Below are positions 11,681 to 20,373 of a stretch of DNA of 33,458 bases, one piece after another. Origin of the DNA: Peribacillus psychrosaccharolyticus ATCC 23296 (GTDB lineage: Bacteria; Bacillota; Bacilli; Bacillales; DSM-1321); the NCBI RefSeq assembly GCF_000305495.1, contig NZ_AJTN02000008.1:1-33458 (forward strand), written 5' to 3'. Each line of letters begins with the position of its first letter. Positions within the stretch are counted from its first letter, which is position 1. Below the pieces are notes generated by a model that was not told the origin of the DNA, did not search any database, and saw nothing but the letters and a program-made list of their open reading frames with translations. Position numbers and translations under genes: made by a program.

Positions 11681-12877
11681 CTGAATAAGTTAAATCCAGC
11701 CAAAAACAGGTGTTTATTACTAGTACTTTCATTTATCTTTTGGTTTTCACATTTTTTATATATTCCTATTTTATCCCCATACCTTGAGGAAATGGGAGGC
11801 AATTATGCGATTATCGGTATTGTCTTAAGTAGTTATGGATTGATGCAGTTTCTATTCCGGGTGCCCTTTGGCATATTTTCAGACCTTTTAAAGGTAAGAA
11901 AACCATTTATCATTTTTGGGATGGTGGTAAGCACTTTAAGCTGTATGACGTTTGCTTTAACCGATAGTTTAGGGTGGGTACTATTATCCCGTTCGTTAGC
12001 GGGAATCGCCGCTGCTACCTGGGTAGCGTTTACTATTTTATTCTCTAGTTACTTTGCCGACCGCGACCTTCACCGCGCGATGGGCAGCATCTCATTTGTT
12101 ATCGTTTTAGCACAACTCCTTGGAATGATGGTTAGCGGCTACATTGTAGATCAATGGGGGTGGCACGCACCCTTTTGGATGGGCGGGATTATCGGTTTTT
12201 TGGGTATCCTTCTTTCACTTTTTATTTTTGAACCGAAAGGCGGGATACTCAAAGAAAAGGTGAATATTAAAGAGTTGCTATCTGTCATGCGGGAACCGAT
12301 GCTTTTGAAGGTTTCATTACTTTCCATTTTTGCACACAGTATTATTTTTACGACAATGTTTGGCTTTACCCCAACTTATGCGTTGAAAATCGGACTGCAG
12401 GCTAGTGAAATTGGAATCCTTATCTTTTCATTTATGATTCCTCATGCCATCGCCACATTGTATTCTGGGAAAATATTTGTTCCTCTATTTGGTAAGTGGA
12501 AGTTGCTGAAAATTGCATTCGGTCTAACCGCCATTTTCACACTTTGTACGCCCTTTATTGTTACAAAAGGAATGCTTTGCCTGATTCAAGCTTTGAATGG
12601 TTTTTCATTAGGTCTTCTTTTTCCGTTGTTTTTAGGAATGGTGGTAGAAACTACTCCCCTTGAAAAAAGAGCGACAGCTATGGGAGCATATCAAGCGATC
12701 TATGCCATAGGTATGTTTGCAGGACCTTTTATTGCAGGTATATTAAATTCATATTTAGGGATTGAAGCAGGATTTTATTTTTCGGGTCTACTAAGCGCAT
12801 CCGCTGTAATTTTCATGATTGTGTGGACTCGTAATGAAAGTAGAGCCGTTGATCAAAAATGGAATATAAACGGATAA
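11681..12877 (+). CDS. MFS transporter, probable CTG start
   Basis: This is an integral membrane permease of about 398 residues if translation begins at CTG 11681. The frame is open back to 11675. The 37 codons before the first ATG (11792) encode a hydrophobic helix (LLLVLSFIFWFSHFLYIPIL) and SPYLEEMGG, typical of helix 1 and loop 1 of the family, so starting at ATG 11792 would delete the first transmembrane segment. AGGAAGTG at 11666-11673 could serve the CTG. About 12 hydrophobic segments follow, with RVPFGIFSDLLKVRKP as the helix 2-3 loop. The substrate is unknown. The position between iolJ and a LacI regulator suggests a sugar or pathway-metabolite exporter or importer. A start-region indel is an alternative explanation. 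Confidence 0.8.
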   Translation: MNKLNPAKNRCLLLVLSFIFWFSHFLYIPILSPYLEEMGGNYAIIGIVLSSYGLMQFLFRVPFGIFSDLLKVRKPFIIFGMVVSTLSCMTFALTDSLGWVLLSRSLAGIAAATWVAFTILFSSYFADRDLHRAMGSISFVIVLAQLLGMMVSGYIVDQWGWHAPFWMGGIIGFLGILLSLFIFEPKGGILKEKVNIKELLSVMREPMLLKVSLLSIFAHSIIFTTMFGFTPTYALKIGLQASEIGILIFSFMIPHAIATLYSGKIFVPLFGKWKLLKIAFGLTAIFTLCTPFIVTKGMLCLIQALNGFSLGLLFPLFLGMVVETTPLEKRATAMGAYQAIYAIGMFAGPFIAGILNSYLGIEAGFYFSGLLSASAVIFMIVWTRNESRAVDQKWNING

Positions 12878-13184
12878 GATAAAATAAGAATATATAGTTT
12901 AGTAGAGAGAGAGAAATATATACTGATAAAATTGATAGGTTCAGGCATTCTAGAATACATGTATTAAAAGGTGTTTTATCGTCTCCGACGATTGATTGTT
13001 GAAAAGTCATTTAGTACTCCGTCGATAGGCATGGACATGTCCTTAGATGTAGGATGGAATTTGCAATCATTACAGTTAGATCGAGGAATTTCCTTACTGC
13101 ATTCGATATTTCAATATAATCTGTAAATTACTTTATAATAGTAATATGACAAATACAGATAAAAAAGGCAGGTAAAGAGAAGAG
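12878..13184. other. Intergenic region with two inverted repeats and a possible promoter
   Basis: No gene is evident. ATCGTC-TCC-GACGAT (12978-12992) is a perfect 6-base hairpin that may mark the end of the MFS transcript, though no good U-run follows. GGACATGTCC (13033-13042) is a perfect palindrome that could be an operator. TATAAT at 13134-13139 is a good -10 box for the LacI gene at 13185, but the best -35 (TTTCAA, 13109-13114) is 19 bases away. Confidence 0.4.
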
Positions 13185-14213
13185 ATGAAAATGAGTGATG
13201 TGGCGAAATTAGCCAACGTATCTCCCGCAACTGTTTCAAGAGTGCTCAGACAGCCGGATTTAGTCAGCAAAGAAACAAAACAAAAAGTGATGGAGGTGAT
13301 TAAAGAGCTTAATTACAAACCAGACATGAGTGCCAGTCAACTTAGAACGAGGGAAACAAAAATCATATTGGTTATTGTTCCCGATATCACGAGCCCTTTT
13401 TTTTCCAAGGTACTTAGAGGCATTGAACATACGGCTGTTGAAAATGGCTATCAGGTGATTTTGGGTGATACGGAAAATGACATCGAACGAGAAAAAGATT
13501 ATATTGATCTGCTGTACAGAAAACAAGCGGACGGAGCCCTTCTTTTAACGGCGAGAATGAATAAAGAAAACCTAGAAAACCTGTCAAAAAAATTCCCAAT
13601 TGTGCTGGCGTGTGAATACCTTGACAATCTGGACATTCCGACTGTCTCGATTGACAACGTTAGTAGCGCTAGAAAAGCAACAGAACATTTAATCCAACTA
13701 GGACATACAAAGATTGCCCATATTTCCGGTCCAATGAACATCATCCTTAGTCGGGATCGTCTGAAAGGGTTTCAGCAGGCTATGACGCATAACCATTTAA
13801 AGATCAACCCAGCATTCATCCAAGAAGGTGATTACGGCATTGATTCTGGTTATGACCAGATGATGAAATTATTATCTCTGGATAATCATCCTGATGCGGT
13901 GTTTGTTTTTAATGACGAGATGGCGTTGGGTGCAATTAAAGCAATACAAGATCATGGATTAATCGTTCCAGATGATATTGCAATTGTAGGTTTTGATAAC
14001 TTGAAGATAGCCTCAATCTTTAGTCCTCTTATGACTACCATTGATCAGCCTAAATATGAAATAGGTCAAAAGGCGACGAAATTATTGTTGACTTTAATGA
14101 AGGGTGGAACAGTTAAAAAGAAAAAATTTGTTCTCAAGGATGAGTTAATTGTCCGGGAATCTTGTGGTACTAAAATACCGAACCCATGCATTGAAGACTT
14201 TATCTCTCAATAA
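13185..14213 (+). CDS. LacI-family transcriptional regulator (first)
   Basis: This is a 342-residue regulator with an N-terminal LacI helix-turn-helix (MSDVAKLANVSPATVSRVL, residues about 3-21) and a hinge region (NYKPDMSASQLRT). A periplasmic-binding-protein-like effector domain follows, containing LVIVPDITSPFFSKVLRGIE, the region FNDEMALGAIKAI and VGFDNLKIASIFSPLMTTI. Such proteins act as sugar-responsive repressors. It may control the MFS gene upstream, the iol operon or the genes that follow; the sequence alone does not decide. ATG 13185 follows an AAAGAGAAGAG purine stretch; ATG 13191 is also possible. Confidence 0.9.
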   Translation: MKMSDVAKLANVSPATVSRVLRQPDLVSKETKQKVMEVIKELNYKPDMSASQLRTRETKIILVIVPDITSPFFSKVLRGIEHTAVENGYQVILGDTENDIEREKDYIDLLYRKQADGALLLTARMNKENLENLSKKFPIVLACEYLDNLDIPTVSIDNVSSARKATEHLIQLGHTKIAHISGPMNIILSRDRLKGFQQAMTHNHLKINPAFIQEGDYGIDSGYDQMMKLLSLDNHPDAVFVFNDEMALGAIKAIQDHGLIVPDDIAIVGFDNLKIASIFSPLMTTIDQPKYEIGQKATKLLLTLMKGGTVKKKKFVLKDELIVRESCGTKIPNPCIEDFISQ

Positions 14214-14309
14214 TAAAAAATCCACAAGAAATAACGGTGGTCTAACTATCTATTCCTATAATTAAATCTAACTAAGTAACTTTTAAATGATATTTGGGAG
14301 GATACACTC

Positions 14310-15365
14310 ATGCAATATTATCTTATGTAACAGATAGTCTAGGACACTTACCTTTTGAGGAAATGTTAGATGTTATTACTCAAATGGGAATTGATACAAT
14401 TGAAATGACTACTGGAGGCTGGTCTCCAGCACCTCATTTGAAATTAGATGAGCTATTAGAAAGTGATAATAAAAGAAGCGAATTTATGAATAATTTAGAT
14501 AAACATAATATCAAACTATGTGCTTTAAATTGTTCTGGAAACCCTTTAGATCCTGGGGAACTTGGTAAAGAACATCGGGAAGTTACAGAAAAAACATTTG
14601 AATTAGCGAAATTATTAAAGGTAAAAAAAGTGATTATGATGAGTGGGCTTCCAGCAGGGAGTCCGGATGATAAGATCCCTAATTGGATTACATATACTGT
14701 GAGTTGGCCTCCCGTTCTGAAAAACATTTTAAACTATCAAATGAATGATGTAGCAATCCCATATTGGAAAAAATTAAAAAAAAGCCGAATCATGCGGTAT
14801 TGAAAAAATTGCCCTTGAAAATTTCAGCTCCCAATTAGTTTATAATCCTGAAACGTTATTTAAATTACGTAATGCAGTTGGACCCATTGTGGGCTTAAAT
14901 TTAGATCCAAGTCATCTCATATGGATGGGAGCAGATCCAATTTTGTCAGCAAGAGAATTAGGATGCGCTATTCACCATGTACATGCTAAGGATGTTCGAC
15001 TTGAAAGACATTTATCAGGGATTAATGGTGTTATGGAAACAAAAGAAGTTACTGATATAGCTAATAGAGCTTGGAATTATGTAGCAGTAGGATGTGGACA
15101 AGATTTACAGTGGTGGAAGGAATTTTTCTCTGTAGTTAAGATGATGGGCTATGATGATGAAGTTTCTCTAGAAATGGAGGATCTTACTATGTCTGTAGAA
15201 GCAGGAGTAAGAACCTCAATTGAGTCTTTAAAACAAACGCTTAGTTTTAGGGATATTATTCATGATTTACTATTGATGCATGGAACATGTGTCATGCAAA
15301 TTAATGGTTTCCCTTTGAAAACGTTATTTCTTATTTATAGAAGAAGACTTGAAGAAATTCAATGA
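14310..15365 (+). pseudogene. Sugar phosphate isomerase/epimerase (xylose-isomerase-like TIM barrel), frameshifted
   Basis: Two adjacent frames make up one protein: 14294-14803 (YVTDSLGHLPFEEML to PYWKKLKK) and a second frame that opens before 14889 and ends at 15365. The second carries LDPSHLIWMGADP, IHHVHAKDVR and VSLEMEDL, the metal- and substrate-site segments of the family. Removing one A from the A8 run at 14776-14783 joins them as KKAESCGIEKIALENF. The start is also damaged: GGGAGG precedes ATG 14310, but that ATG reaches TAA after six codons, and the true frame begins without a proper start nearby. About 35 residues after TSIESLKQTLSF look like an unnatural C-terminal extension. Two or three lesions suggest real decay; the substrate is unknown. 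Confidence 0.8.
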
Positions 15366-15469
15366 AAGTTAGCGCAACTAGAAGAGCGTTCGTAAAAGTC
15401 ACTGAAGTCTCTAGAGTATAGTATTATTATATGGAAAAAATCCTTATTAAAATTGGGAGGGTATCTTTT

Positions 15470-15859
15470 ATGCCGTTAATTAGATTTGATTTAATAGAAG
15501 GTCGAGATAAAAAATCTTTGAGAAAATTATTAGATGTTTCTCATCGGGCAGTAGTTAAAGCTTTTGGAGTACCAGAAAGAGATCGTTATCAAATTGTACA
15601 TCAGCACCCTGCTCATGAATTAATTATAGAAGATACGGGATTAGGTTTTGAGAGAAGTGAAAAATTAGTAGTAATAAGCGTAACTAGCAGCCCTAGAAGT
15701 GAGGAACAAAAGAAGAACTTTTATAAAACGTTAGTTCAGGAGTTATGGGAACAATGCGAAATAGAACCTAATGATATTTTGATTTCTATTGTTACTAATG
15801 GAGCAGCTGATTGGAGTTTTGGATTTGGAGAAGCCCAATTTTTAACTGGAAAATTATAA
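15470..15859 (+). CDS. Tautomerase-family protein (4-oxalocrotonate tautomerase/MIF superfamily)
   Basis: This is a 129-residue cytosolic protein starting Met-Pro ([12 protein letters not shown]). In this superfamily Met is removed and Pro1 acts as the catalytic base. The length and the segment [20 protein letters not shown] fit the longer tautomerase group (PF14552-like). ATG 15470 has GGGAGG at 15455-15460, nine bases upstream; a frame from 15431 would bury the proline and is rejected. It lies between the broken isomerase and the second LacI gene, so a role in isomerising a keto or enol sugar-acid intermediate is plausible but unproven. Confidence 0.88.
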   Translation: MPLIRFDLIEGRDKKSLRKLLDVSHRAVVKAFGVPERDRYQIVHQHPAHELIIEDTGLGFERSEKLVVISVTSSPRSEEQKKNFYKTLVQELWEQCEIEPNDILISIVTNGAADWSFGFGEAQFLTGKL

Positions 15860-15888
15860 AGACATTTGTTCAAAACCAATCTTTGTAA

Positions 15889-16044
15889 AATAACGTTGGC
15901 TTTTACTTCGCTTTCCATAGCGAACACCTGACATACGTCCACAATGCATATAATGAAATACGTAAGCAAACTTTTCTCCAATTAAAAGAAATTAAACAGC
16001 TCAATAATAAATCCGTGGCAGTAAGTTTACTCAAAAAATCTTGA
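15889..16044 (+). other. Possible remnant coding fragment before the second LacI gene
   Basis: A stop-free frame of about 50 codons ends at TGA 16042-16044. It reads like protein (HNAYNEIRKQTFLQLKEIKQ) but has no start codon or ribosome site. I do not recognise it. It may be the tail of a lost gene or chance. Confidence 0.2.
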
Positions 16045-16124
16045 TCAGCGTATAAGTTGGATCTCCTATGATATAGTAGCGATATATAAATTGGCTATTA
16101 TAAAAATAAGGATGGTTGAAAGAG

Positions 16125-17132
16125 ATGAAACCAACAATATATGATATCGCCAGAGAAGCAGAAGTTTCCGCCACAACTGTAAGTAAGGTTATAAATAATA
16201 CTGGTCGCATAAGTGTACAGACAAAAAAGAAAATTTTGAAAATTATGGAGGATCTTCACTATCAACCTAATATGTTGGCCTCTGCAATGAAGGGTAAAAA
16301 GACATATACGATTGGGATGTTAATTCCTAACATGGATAACCCTATTTATTCAGAATATTTGAAATTTATAGAATCTTATGGCCGCGAATTAGGTTTTAGC
16401 ATAGTAATGTGTAACACAAGTGAGGATCCTGAAAAAGAAGCAAAGCACATAACATTGTTGCGCAAAAAAAGTGTAGATGGCTTTATTATCACATCCAAAT
16501 TTAAAAATGAGGAGGTTCTTAAAGGGCTGATAGACGATAAGATACCATTAGTCTTATTCGCTTACGAACGACCAGAACATAACATTGACTGTGTAGTAGT
16601 CGATGATTATCATGGTGGTTTCAAGGTTACAGAATATTTATTGTCACTAGGGCACCGCCGAATTGGGGTCATTGCTGAGGATGCTTTAAGTAGTGTAGAA
16701 CGAGTTAGGGGCTATCAGCAAGCACTAATAAATGCGAATGTAGAATTTCATGAAGACTTAATTTTTCTTAGTCACTCAACAATTGATGAAGCAAAGGTAC
16801 AAGCTGGAAAACTACTTGATAAACAAGAAAGACCAACTGCAATTTTTGGTTGTAATGATATGTTAGCTGTAGGAACATTAATGGCGGCTAAAAATCGCGG
16901 AATTGCTATTCCAAAAGAATTATCTGTTATTGGATTTGACAATACATATATGTGCAAAATCGTCGAGCCTCAGTTGTCATCTGTGGCCATGCCATTACAA
17001 GAAATGGGAAAGCAAACCTTGGACTTGCTAATACAAGAAATAGAAAACGTAAATAATCTAAAACACCGTATTTTAATGCGTCCAAATCTAGTAATTCGGG
17101 ATTCTACAGCTGAACTAAGAAGTTTTAACTAG
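16125..17132 (+). CDS. LacI-family transcriptional regulator (second)
   Basis: This is a 335-residue repressor-type protein. The helix-turn-helix is TIYDIAREAEVSATTVSKVI near the N-terminus, followed by the hinge YQPNMLASAMKG. The effector domain contains IGMLIPNMDNPIYSEYL, GFIITSKFKNEEV, GCNDMLAVGTLMAAK and SVIGFDNTYMCKIVEPQLSSV. ATG 16125 is preceded by AAGGATGG with a nine-base spacer; TTG 16116 upstream is less likely. It sits directly before the ABC transporter operon, whose leader holds a CG-centred palindrome (17598-17611) of LacI-operator type. It is therefore the best candidate local regulator, and through the iolA-side palindrome possibly of the iol operon too. Confidence 0.9.
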   Translation: MKPTIYDIAREAEVSATTVSKVINNTGRISVQTKKKILKIMEDLHYQPNMLASAMKGKKTYTIGMLIPNMDNPIYSEYLKFIESYGRELGFSIVMCNTSEDPEKEAKHITLLRKKSVDGFIITSKFKNEEVLKGLIDDKIPLVLFAYERPEHNIDCVVVDDYHGGFKVTEYLLSLGHRRIGVIAEDALSSVERVRGYQQALINANVEFHEDLIFLSHSTIDEAKVQAGKLLDKQERPTAIFGCNDMLAVGTLMAAKNRGIAIPKELSVIGFDNTYMCKIVEPQLSSVAMPLQEMGKQTLDLLIQEIENVNNLKHRILMRPNLVIRDSTAELRSFN

Positions 17133-17154
17133 GAAAGAGACAATCTTTCCTTAT
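17131..17154 (+). terminator. Weak hairpin at the 3' end of the second LacI gene
   Basis: AGGAAAG and CTTTCCT form a 7-base-pair stem around a 7-base loop, starting at the gene's stop codon and followed by TATT. The short U-tract makes it a weak terminator. Confidence 0.4.
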
Positions 17155-17164
17155 TGTGATCTTT

Positions 17165-17345
17165 TATGCCGTTGGCAGTTTCCATGGACTAACGGGTGAA
17201 CCCCCGAACCATTCAAAGTTGGTGGAAGTGTAAAGATGTAATACATTCGTGAGAATTAGGCTAAGTCCTTTTCAATATAGTAAAACTAGAAAGGCGGAAC
17301 TGTGAAGATATAAGGTGATGGGGAGTCACGAAGAATATAAATTGA
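17165..17345 (+). other. Structured non-coding segment, possibly a group II intron fragment
   Basis: No reading frame is convincing here. The segment has small hairpins (CGGG-TGAAC-CCCCG near 17195; GTGA-TGGGGAG-TCAC near 17316). Blocks such as GTTGGTGGAAGTGTAAAGATG, AGTAAAACTAGAAAGGCGGAACTG and GATATAAGGTGATGGGGAGT remind me of domain I of Bacillus group II introns. No reverse-transcriptase frame, domain V or 3' end is present, so it would be a truncated remnant. This is a recollection-based guess. Confidence 0.3.
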
Positions 17346-17428
17346 TCCCTTATAAACAGTAAAGATATAGCGCTATATTCTTCTATTATAATTATATTTT
17401 AAATATTTAAAATATTTAAAATATGTAT

Positions 17429-17444
17429 TGATAAATGATTATCA
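17429..17444. repeat. Inverted repeat in the AT-rich leader region
   Basis: TGATAA-ATGA-TTATCA has perfect 6-base arms. Just upstream (about 17395-17424) is AT-rich DNA with a 9-base periodicity built on AATATTTAA. An imperfect palindrome, GGGTAATCGATAACCC, lies near 17464. The first resembles a partial Fur box, but the context is sugar metabolism, so it may be an operator of another kind or chance. Confidence 0.3.
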
Positions 17445-17545
17445 GTAAGATACTATTCATTTAGGGTAATCGATAACCCAAAAAAAGAAAACATAGAATC
17501 GATAAATACCTTAACATCTTTTACGAAGTAGGGAGGAGAAGAAAT

Positions 17546-17551
17546 ATGTAG
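17546..17551 (+). other. Start-stop codon pair (ATG-TAG) with a strong ribosome site
   Basis: GGGAGGAGAAGAAAT leads directly into ATG TAG. The ribosome site is as good as those of real genes nearby, but the frame has no sense codon after ATG. It may be the relic of a lost gene or a minimal ORF in the leader of the downstream operon. About 190 bases without a gene follow, holding the operator at 17598 and the cre at 17721. Confidence 0.3.
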
Positions 17552-17597
17552 GGTACATTTTTTTATATTGAAGTAACTAGGTGGCCTTGGTTAATTC

Positions 17598-17611
17598 TGA
17601 AATCGATTTCA
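17598..17611. promoter_or_regulatory. Perfect CG-centred palindrome upstream of the ABC transporter operon
   Basis: TGAAATCGATTTCA is a perfect 14-base palindrome that also meets the cre consensus. It differs by one base from TGAAATCGGTTTCA before iolA (75-88). It lies between the second LacI gene and the binding-protein gene, where an operator of that regulator would be expected. Binding is inferred. Confidence 0.65.
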
Positions 17612-17720
17612 TTCTGTTTTAAAAATACTAAAACTCTTAAATTGTTTATGAATTAACTTTAAAAAACTCTCTACTAGTCTATCTATAGTTAAATTGGAAG
17701 ATAAAATTAATATACATTTA

Positions 17721-17734
17721 TGTAAGCGTTTCCT
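17721..17734 (+). promoter_or_regulatory. cre site just upstream of the binding-protein gene
   Basis: TGTAAGCGTTTCCT matches the stringent cre consensus TGWAARCGYTWNCW at all 14 positions. It lies 36 bases before the ATG of the ABC operon, where bound CcpA would block transcription when glucose is present. Confidence 0.7.
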
Positions 17735-17769
17735 TTATGGATTTTAGTTAATATAATTGGAGGTTCCTT

Positions 17770-18745
17770 ATGAAAACGAAAAAATAATAGGTTTATTGTC
17801 CATCACTTTTCTAATGTTAGGATTATTAGCAGCTTGTGGTTCTGATCAAACTTCTGGTAGTAAATCAGGTGAAAAATCGATCGTTGTTGGTGCAGCAATG
17901 CCTGTTTTTGATGATAAATGGCTATCATATTTATATGATGGAATTAAAGAATACGACAGTGAACATGATAATGTGAAAGTGAAAATGGTTGATGCTAAAA
18001 ATGATGCTGGGAAACAATTTTCACAAGTTGAAACATTTATTGTTCAGCAGGTAGACGTAATTTTAATTAACCCTGTTGAAACAGATGCTGTTGGACCAAT
18101 GGTAGATGCAGCAAACGAGGCTGATATACCAGTTGTTATTGTTAATAGAATGCCCGATGAAGAGGTAATGAAGAAAATCTATGCATACGTAGGTTCAGAA
18201 TCAATTGAAGCAGGAACAATTCAGATGGAAAAAGTAGTAGAGTTACTGGGTGGTAAAGGAAATGTAGCAATATTGAACGGTACATTAGGTCAAGAATCGG
18301 TGGTTAACCGTACAAAAGGGAATAAAGATGTTCTTAAAAAAACCCAGACATGAAGCTAGTTCGTGAACAAACCGGAGATTATCAAAGATCTCTAGGAATG
18401 ACTGTCATGGAAAACTGGATTCAAGCCGGAGATGAAATCGATGCGATTGTAGCAAATAATGATGAAATGGCAATTGGAGCAATTATGGCTCTTGAGGAAG
18501 CTAACAAACGTGGGGACATCATTGTCGCTGGTATAGACGGTACAATCGATGCACTAGAATATGTTAAACAAGGGAAATTAAATATCTCAGCCTTTCAAGA
18601 TGCCTATGGTCAAGGTAAAGGTGCTATTGAAGCGGCGATAAAAGCAGTTAATGGTGAAAAGCTCGATAATAACTTTATTAATATTCCTTTTGAATTAGTT
18701 ACACAGGATAATGTTGATGAATATATAAAAAAATGGGAAAAGTAA
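17770..18745 (+). pseudogene. Sugar ABC transporter substrate-binding lipoprotein (CUT2 type), frameshifted twice
   Basis: This would be the extracellular lipid-anchored receptor of the transporter encoded downstream. GGAGG at 17759-17763 and ATG 17770 start MKTKK, then TAA. One extra A in the A6 run at 17779-17784 gives a perfect lipoprotein signal peptide ending LGLLAAC-GS. A second break at the A7 run 18336-18342 ends the frame in KKTQT; one extra A gives LKKNPDMKLVREQ and carries on to 18745. The body has ribose-binding-protein features: SIVVGAAMPVFDDKW, VDVILINPVETDAV, NNDEMAIGAIMALEEA and VAGIDGT. The corrected product has about 325 residues, normal for the family. Both breaks are single-A losses, so sequencing error or slippage competes with true loss. 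Confidence 0.88.
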
Positions 18746-18803
18746 AGCAAGATAGATGACTTGATAGGCCTAGGAAACTGTTTGACAGATTATCCTTCCA
18801 AAA

Positions 18804-18836
18804 AAGAGGGCACTAAGTTTAAGCTAGTGTCCTTTA
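18804..18836 (+). terminator. Intercistronic hairpin between binding protein and ATPase
   Basis: AGGGCACTA (18807-18815) pairs with TAGTGTCCT (18825-18833), with one G-U, over a 9-base loop, followed by TTT. A leaky terminator or 3' stabiliser after the binding-protein gene is common in ABC operons and gives more receptor than ATPase. Confidence 0.5.
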
Positions 18837-18863
18837 AACTATTAATCTTTAGGTGGTGTTAAA

Positions 18864-20354
18864 GTGAGTGAAAATTATATTTTAGAAATGGAAAATGTAA
18901 CAAAGGAATTTCCCGGAGTAAAAGCACTAGATAGTATTCAATTCAAGGTTAAAAAGGGTTCTGTACATGCATTGATGGGAGAAAACGGTGCTGGGAAATC
19001 CACACTTATGAAGATCATTTTTGGAATCTACACTCCTGATACAGGTATGATCAAATTTAAAGGGCATGACTTGAAAGTATCAAGCACTAAGGAGGCATTA
19101 AAGAACGGGATATCTATGATTCATCAAGAATTAAGCCCTGTTCCACATATGACTGTTGCTGAAAATATTTTCTTAGGTAGAGAGCCAACTAAAGGTAAAT
19201 TCGGTTGGGTAAACAATAAGAAAATGATTGAAGATGCAAAAGACTTATTTAAAACTCTAAACATAGACTTAGATCCTAACTCAAAAATGAAAGATTTAAG
19301 CATTGCTAACATGCAAATGGTTGAGATTGCGACTGCCGTATCCTATGATGCAGATTTAATTATTATGGATGAACCAACATCTGCTATTACGGAAAAAGAA
19401 GTAGAAAAATTATTTGAAATTATAAATTCGTTAAATGCAAAAGGTGTTTCGATCATTTATATTTCACACAAAATGGATGAAATTTTTAGAATTTGCGACG
19501 AAATCACAGTTTTTAGAGATGGACAATACATTGGAACAAAAGAGACCACCGAATTAACGCAAGATACATTGATTCAAATGATGGTTGGAAGGGAAATCAA
19601 ACAAGTTTTTCACAAAGAAAAGGCTGAAATTAAAGAGGTAATCCTAGCTGTTAGTAACCTTTCAAAAGAAGGGAAGTTCGACAACATAAGCTTTGAGGTA
19701 AGAAAAGGCGAGATTGTTGGAATCTCAGGACTAATGGGATCTGGACGAACTGAGGTCATTGAAAGTATTTTTGGTATTGATCCTCCTGACTCAGGAGATA
19801 TATTCATTCATGGAGAAAAAGTGAAAATCAAAACACCCCAGGATGCGATTAAGCTTAAGGTTGCACTTTTAACTGAAGATCGGAAATTATCTGGCGCATT
19901 TCTACCTATTTCAATTAAAGAGAATATGATTATTTCTAGCATAGACCAATTCTTGGAACGAGGATATATCAACAAGAAATTAGTAGATGAAGCGTGTAAC
20001 GAACAAGTAGAACAATTAAATATTAAAACACCCAGTACTGATCAACTAATTATGAACTTGAGTGGTGGGAATCAACAAAAGGTACTACTAGCAAGATGGC
20101 TACTAAATGATCCAGATATTTTAATCTTAGATGAGCCAACAAGGGGTGTCGATGTTGGCGCTAAATCTGAGATACACAAACTTATGTCGAAGTTGGCACA
20201 AAAAGGGACGGCAATCCTTATGATTTCTTCTGAAATGCCTGAAGTTTTAGGGATGAGTGACCGTGTAATTGTTATGCATGAGGGTAATAAAAAAGGCGAA
20301 TTAAATAGGGAAGAAGCAAATCAAGAGAAAATATTAGAAATGGCTTATAGCTAA
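18864..20354 (+). CDS. Sugar ABC transporter ATP-binding protein, double ATPase (RbsA/MglA type)
   Basis: This 496-residue protein energises CUT2-class sugar import and has two ABC modules. The first has Walker [10 protein letters not shown], signature [12 protein letters not shown] and Walker [10 protein letters not shown]. The second has a degenerate Walker A (GLMGSGRTE), signature [13 protein letters not shown] and Walker [18 protein letters not shown], the usual asymmetry of the class. The first signature is closer to MglA than to RbsA. It starts at GTG 18864 after TTAGGTGGTG. The permease gene follows after 19 bases. The substrate is not decided by this subunit; context suggests an inositol-like polyol. 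Confidence 0.94.
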   Translation: MSENYILEMENVTKEFPGVKALDSIQFKVKKGSVHALMGENGAGKSTLMKIIFGIYTPDTGMIKFKGHDLKVSSTKEALKNGISMIHQELSPVPHMTVAENIFLGREPTKGKFGWVNNKKMIEDAKDLFKTLNIDLDPNSKMKDLSIANMQMVEIATAVSYDADLIIMDEPTSAITEKEVEKLFEIINSLNAKGVSIIYISHKMDEIFRICDEITVFRDGQYIGTKETTELTQDTLIQMMVGREIKQVFHKEKAEIKEVILAVSNLSKEGKFDNISFEVRKGEIVGISGLMGSGRTEVIESIFGIDPPDSGDIFIHGEKVKIKTPQDAIKLKVALLTEDRKLSGAFLPISIKENMIISSIDQFLERGYINKKLVDEACNEQVEQLNIKTPSTDQLIMNLSGGNQQKVLLARWLLNDPDILILDEPTRGVDVGAKSEIHKLMSKLAQKGTAILMISSEMPEVLGMSDRVIVMHEGNKKGELNREEANQEKILEMAYS

Positions 20355-20373
20355 AAAATCACAAGGAGGCTTT

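Noticed and set aside
17429-17444. Fur box reading of TGATAA-ATGA-TTATCA
   Set aside because: It covers only part of a 19-base Fur box and no iron-related gene is near; kept only as an inverted repeat.
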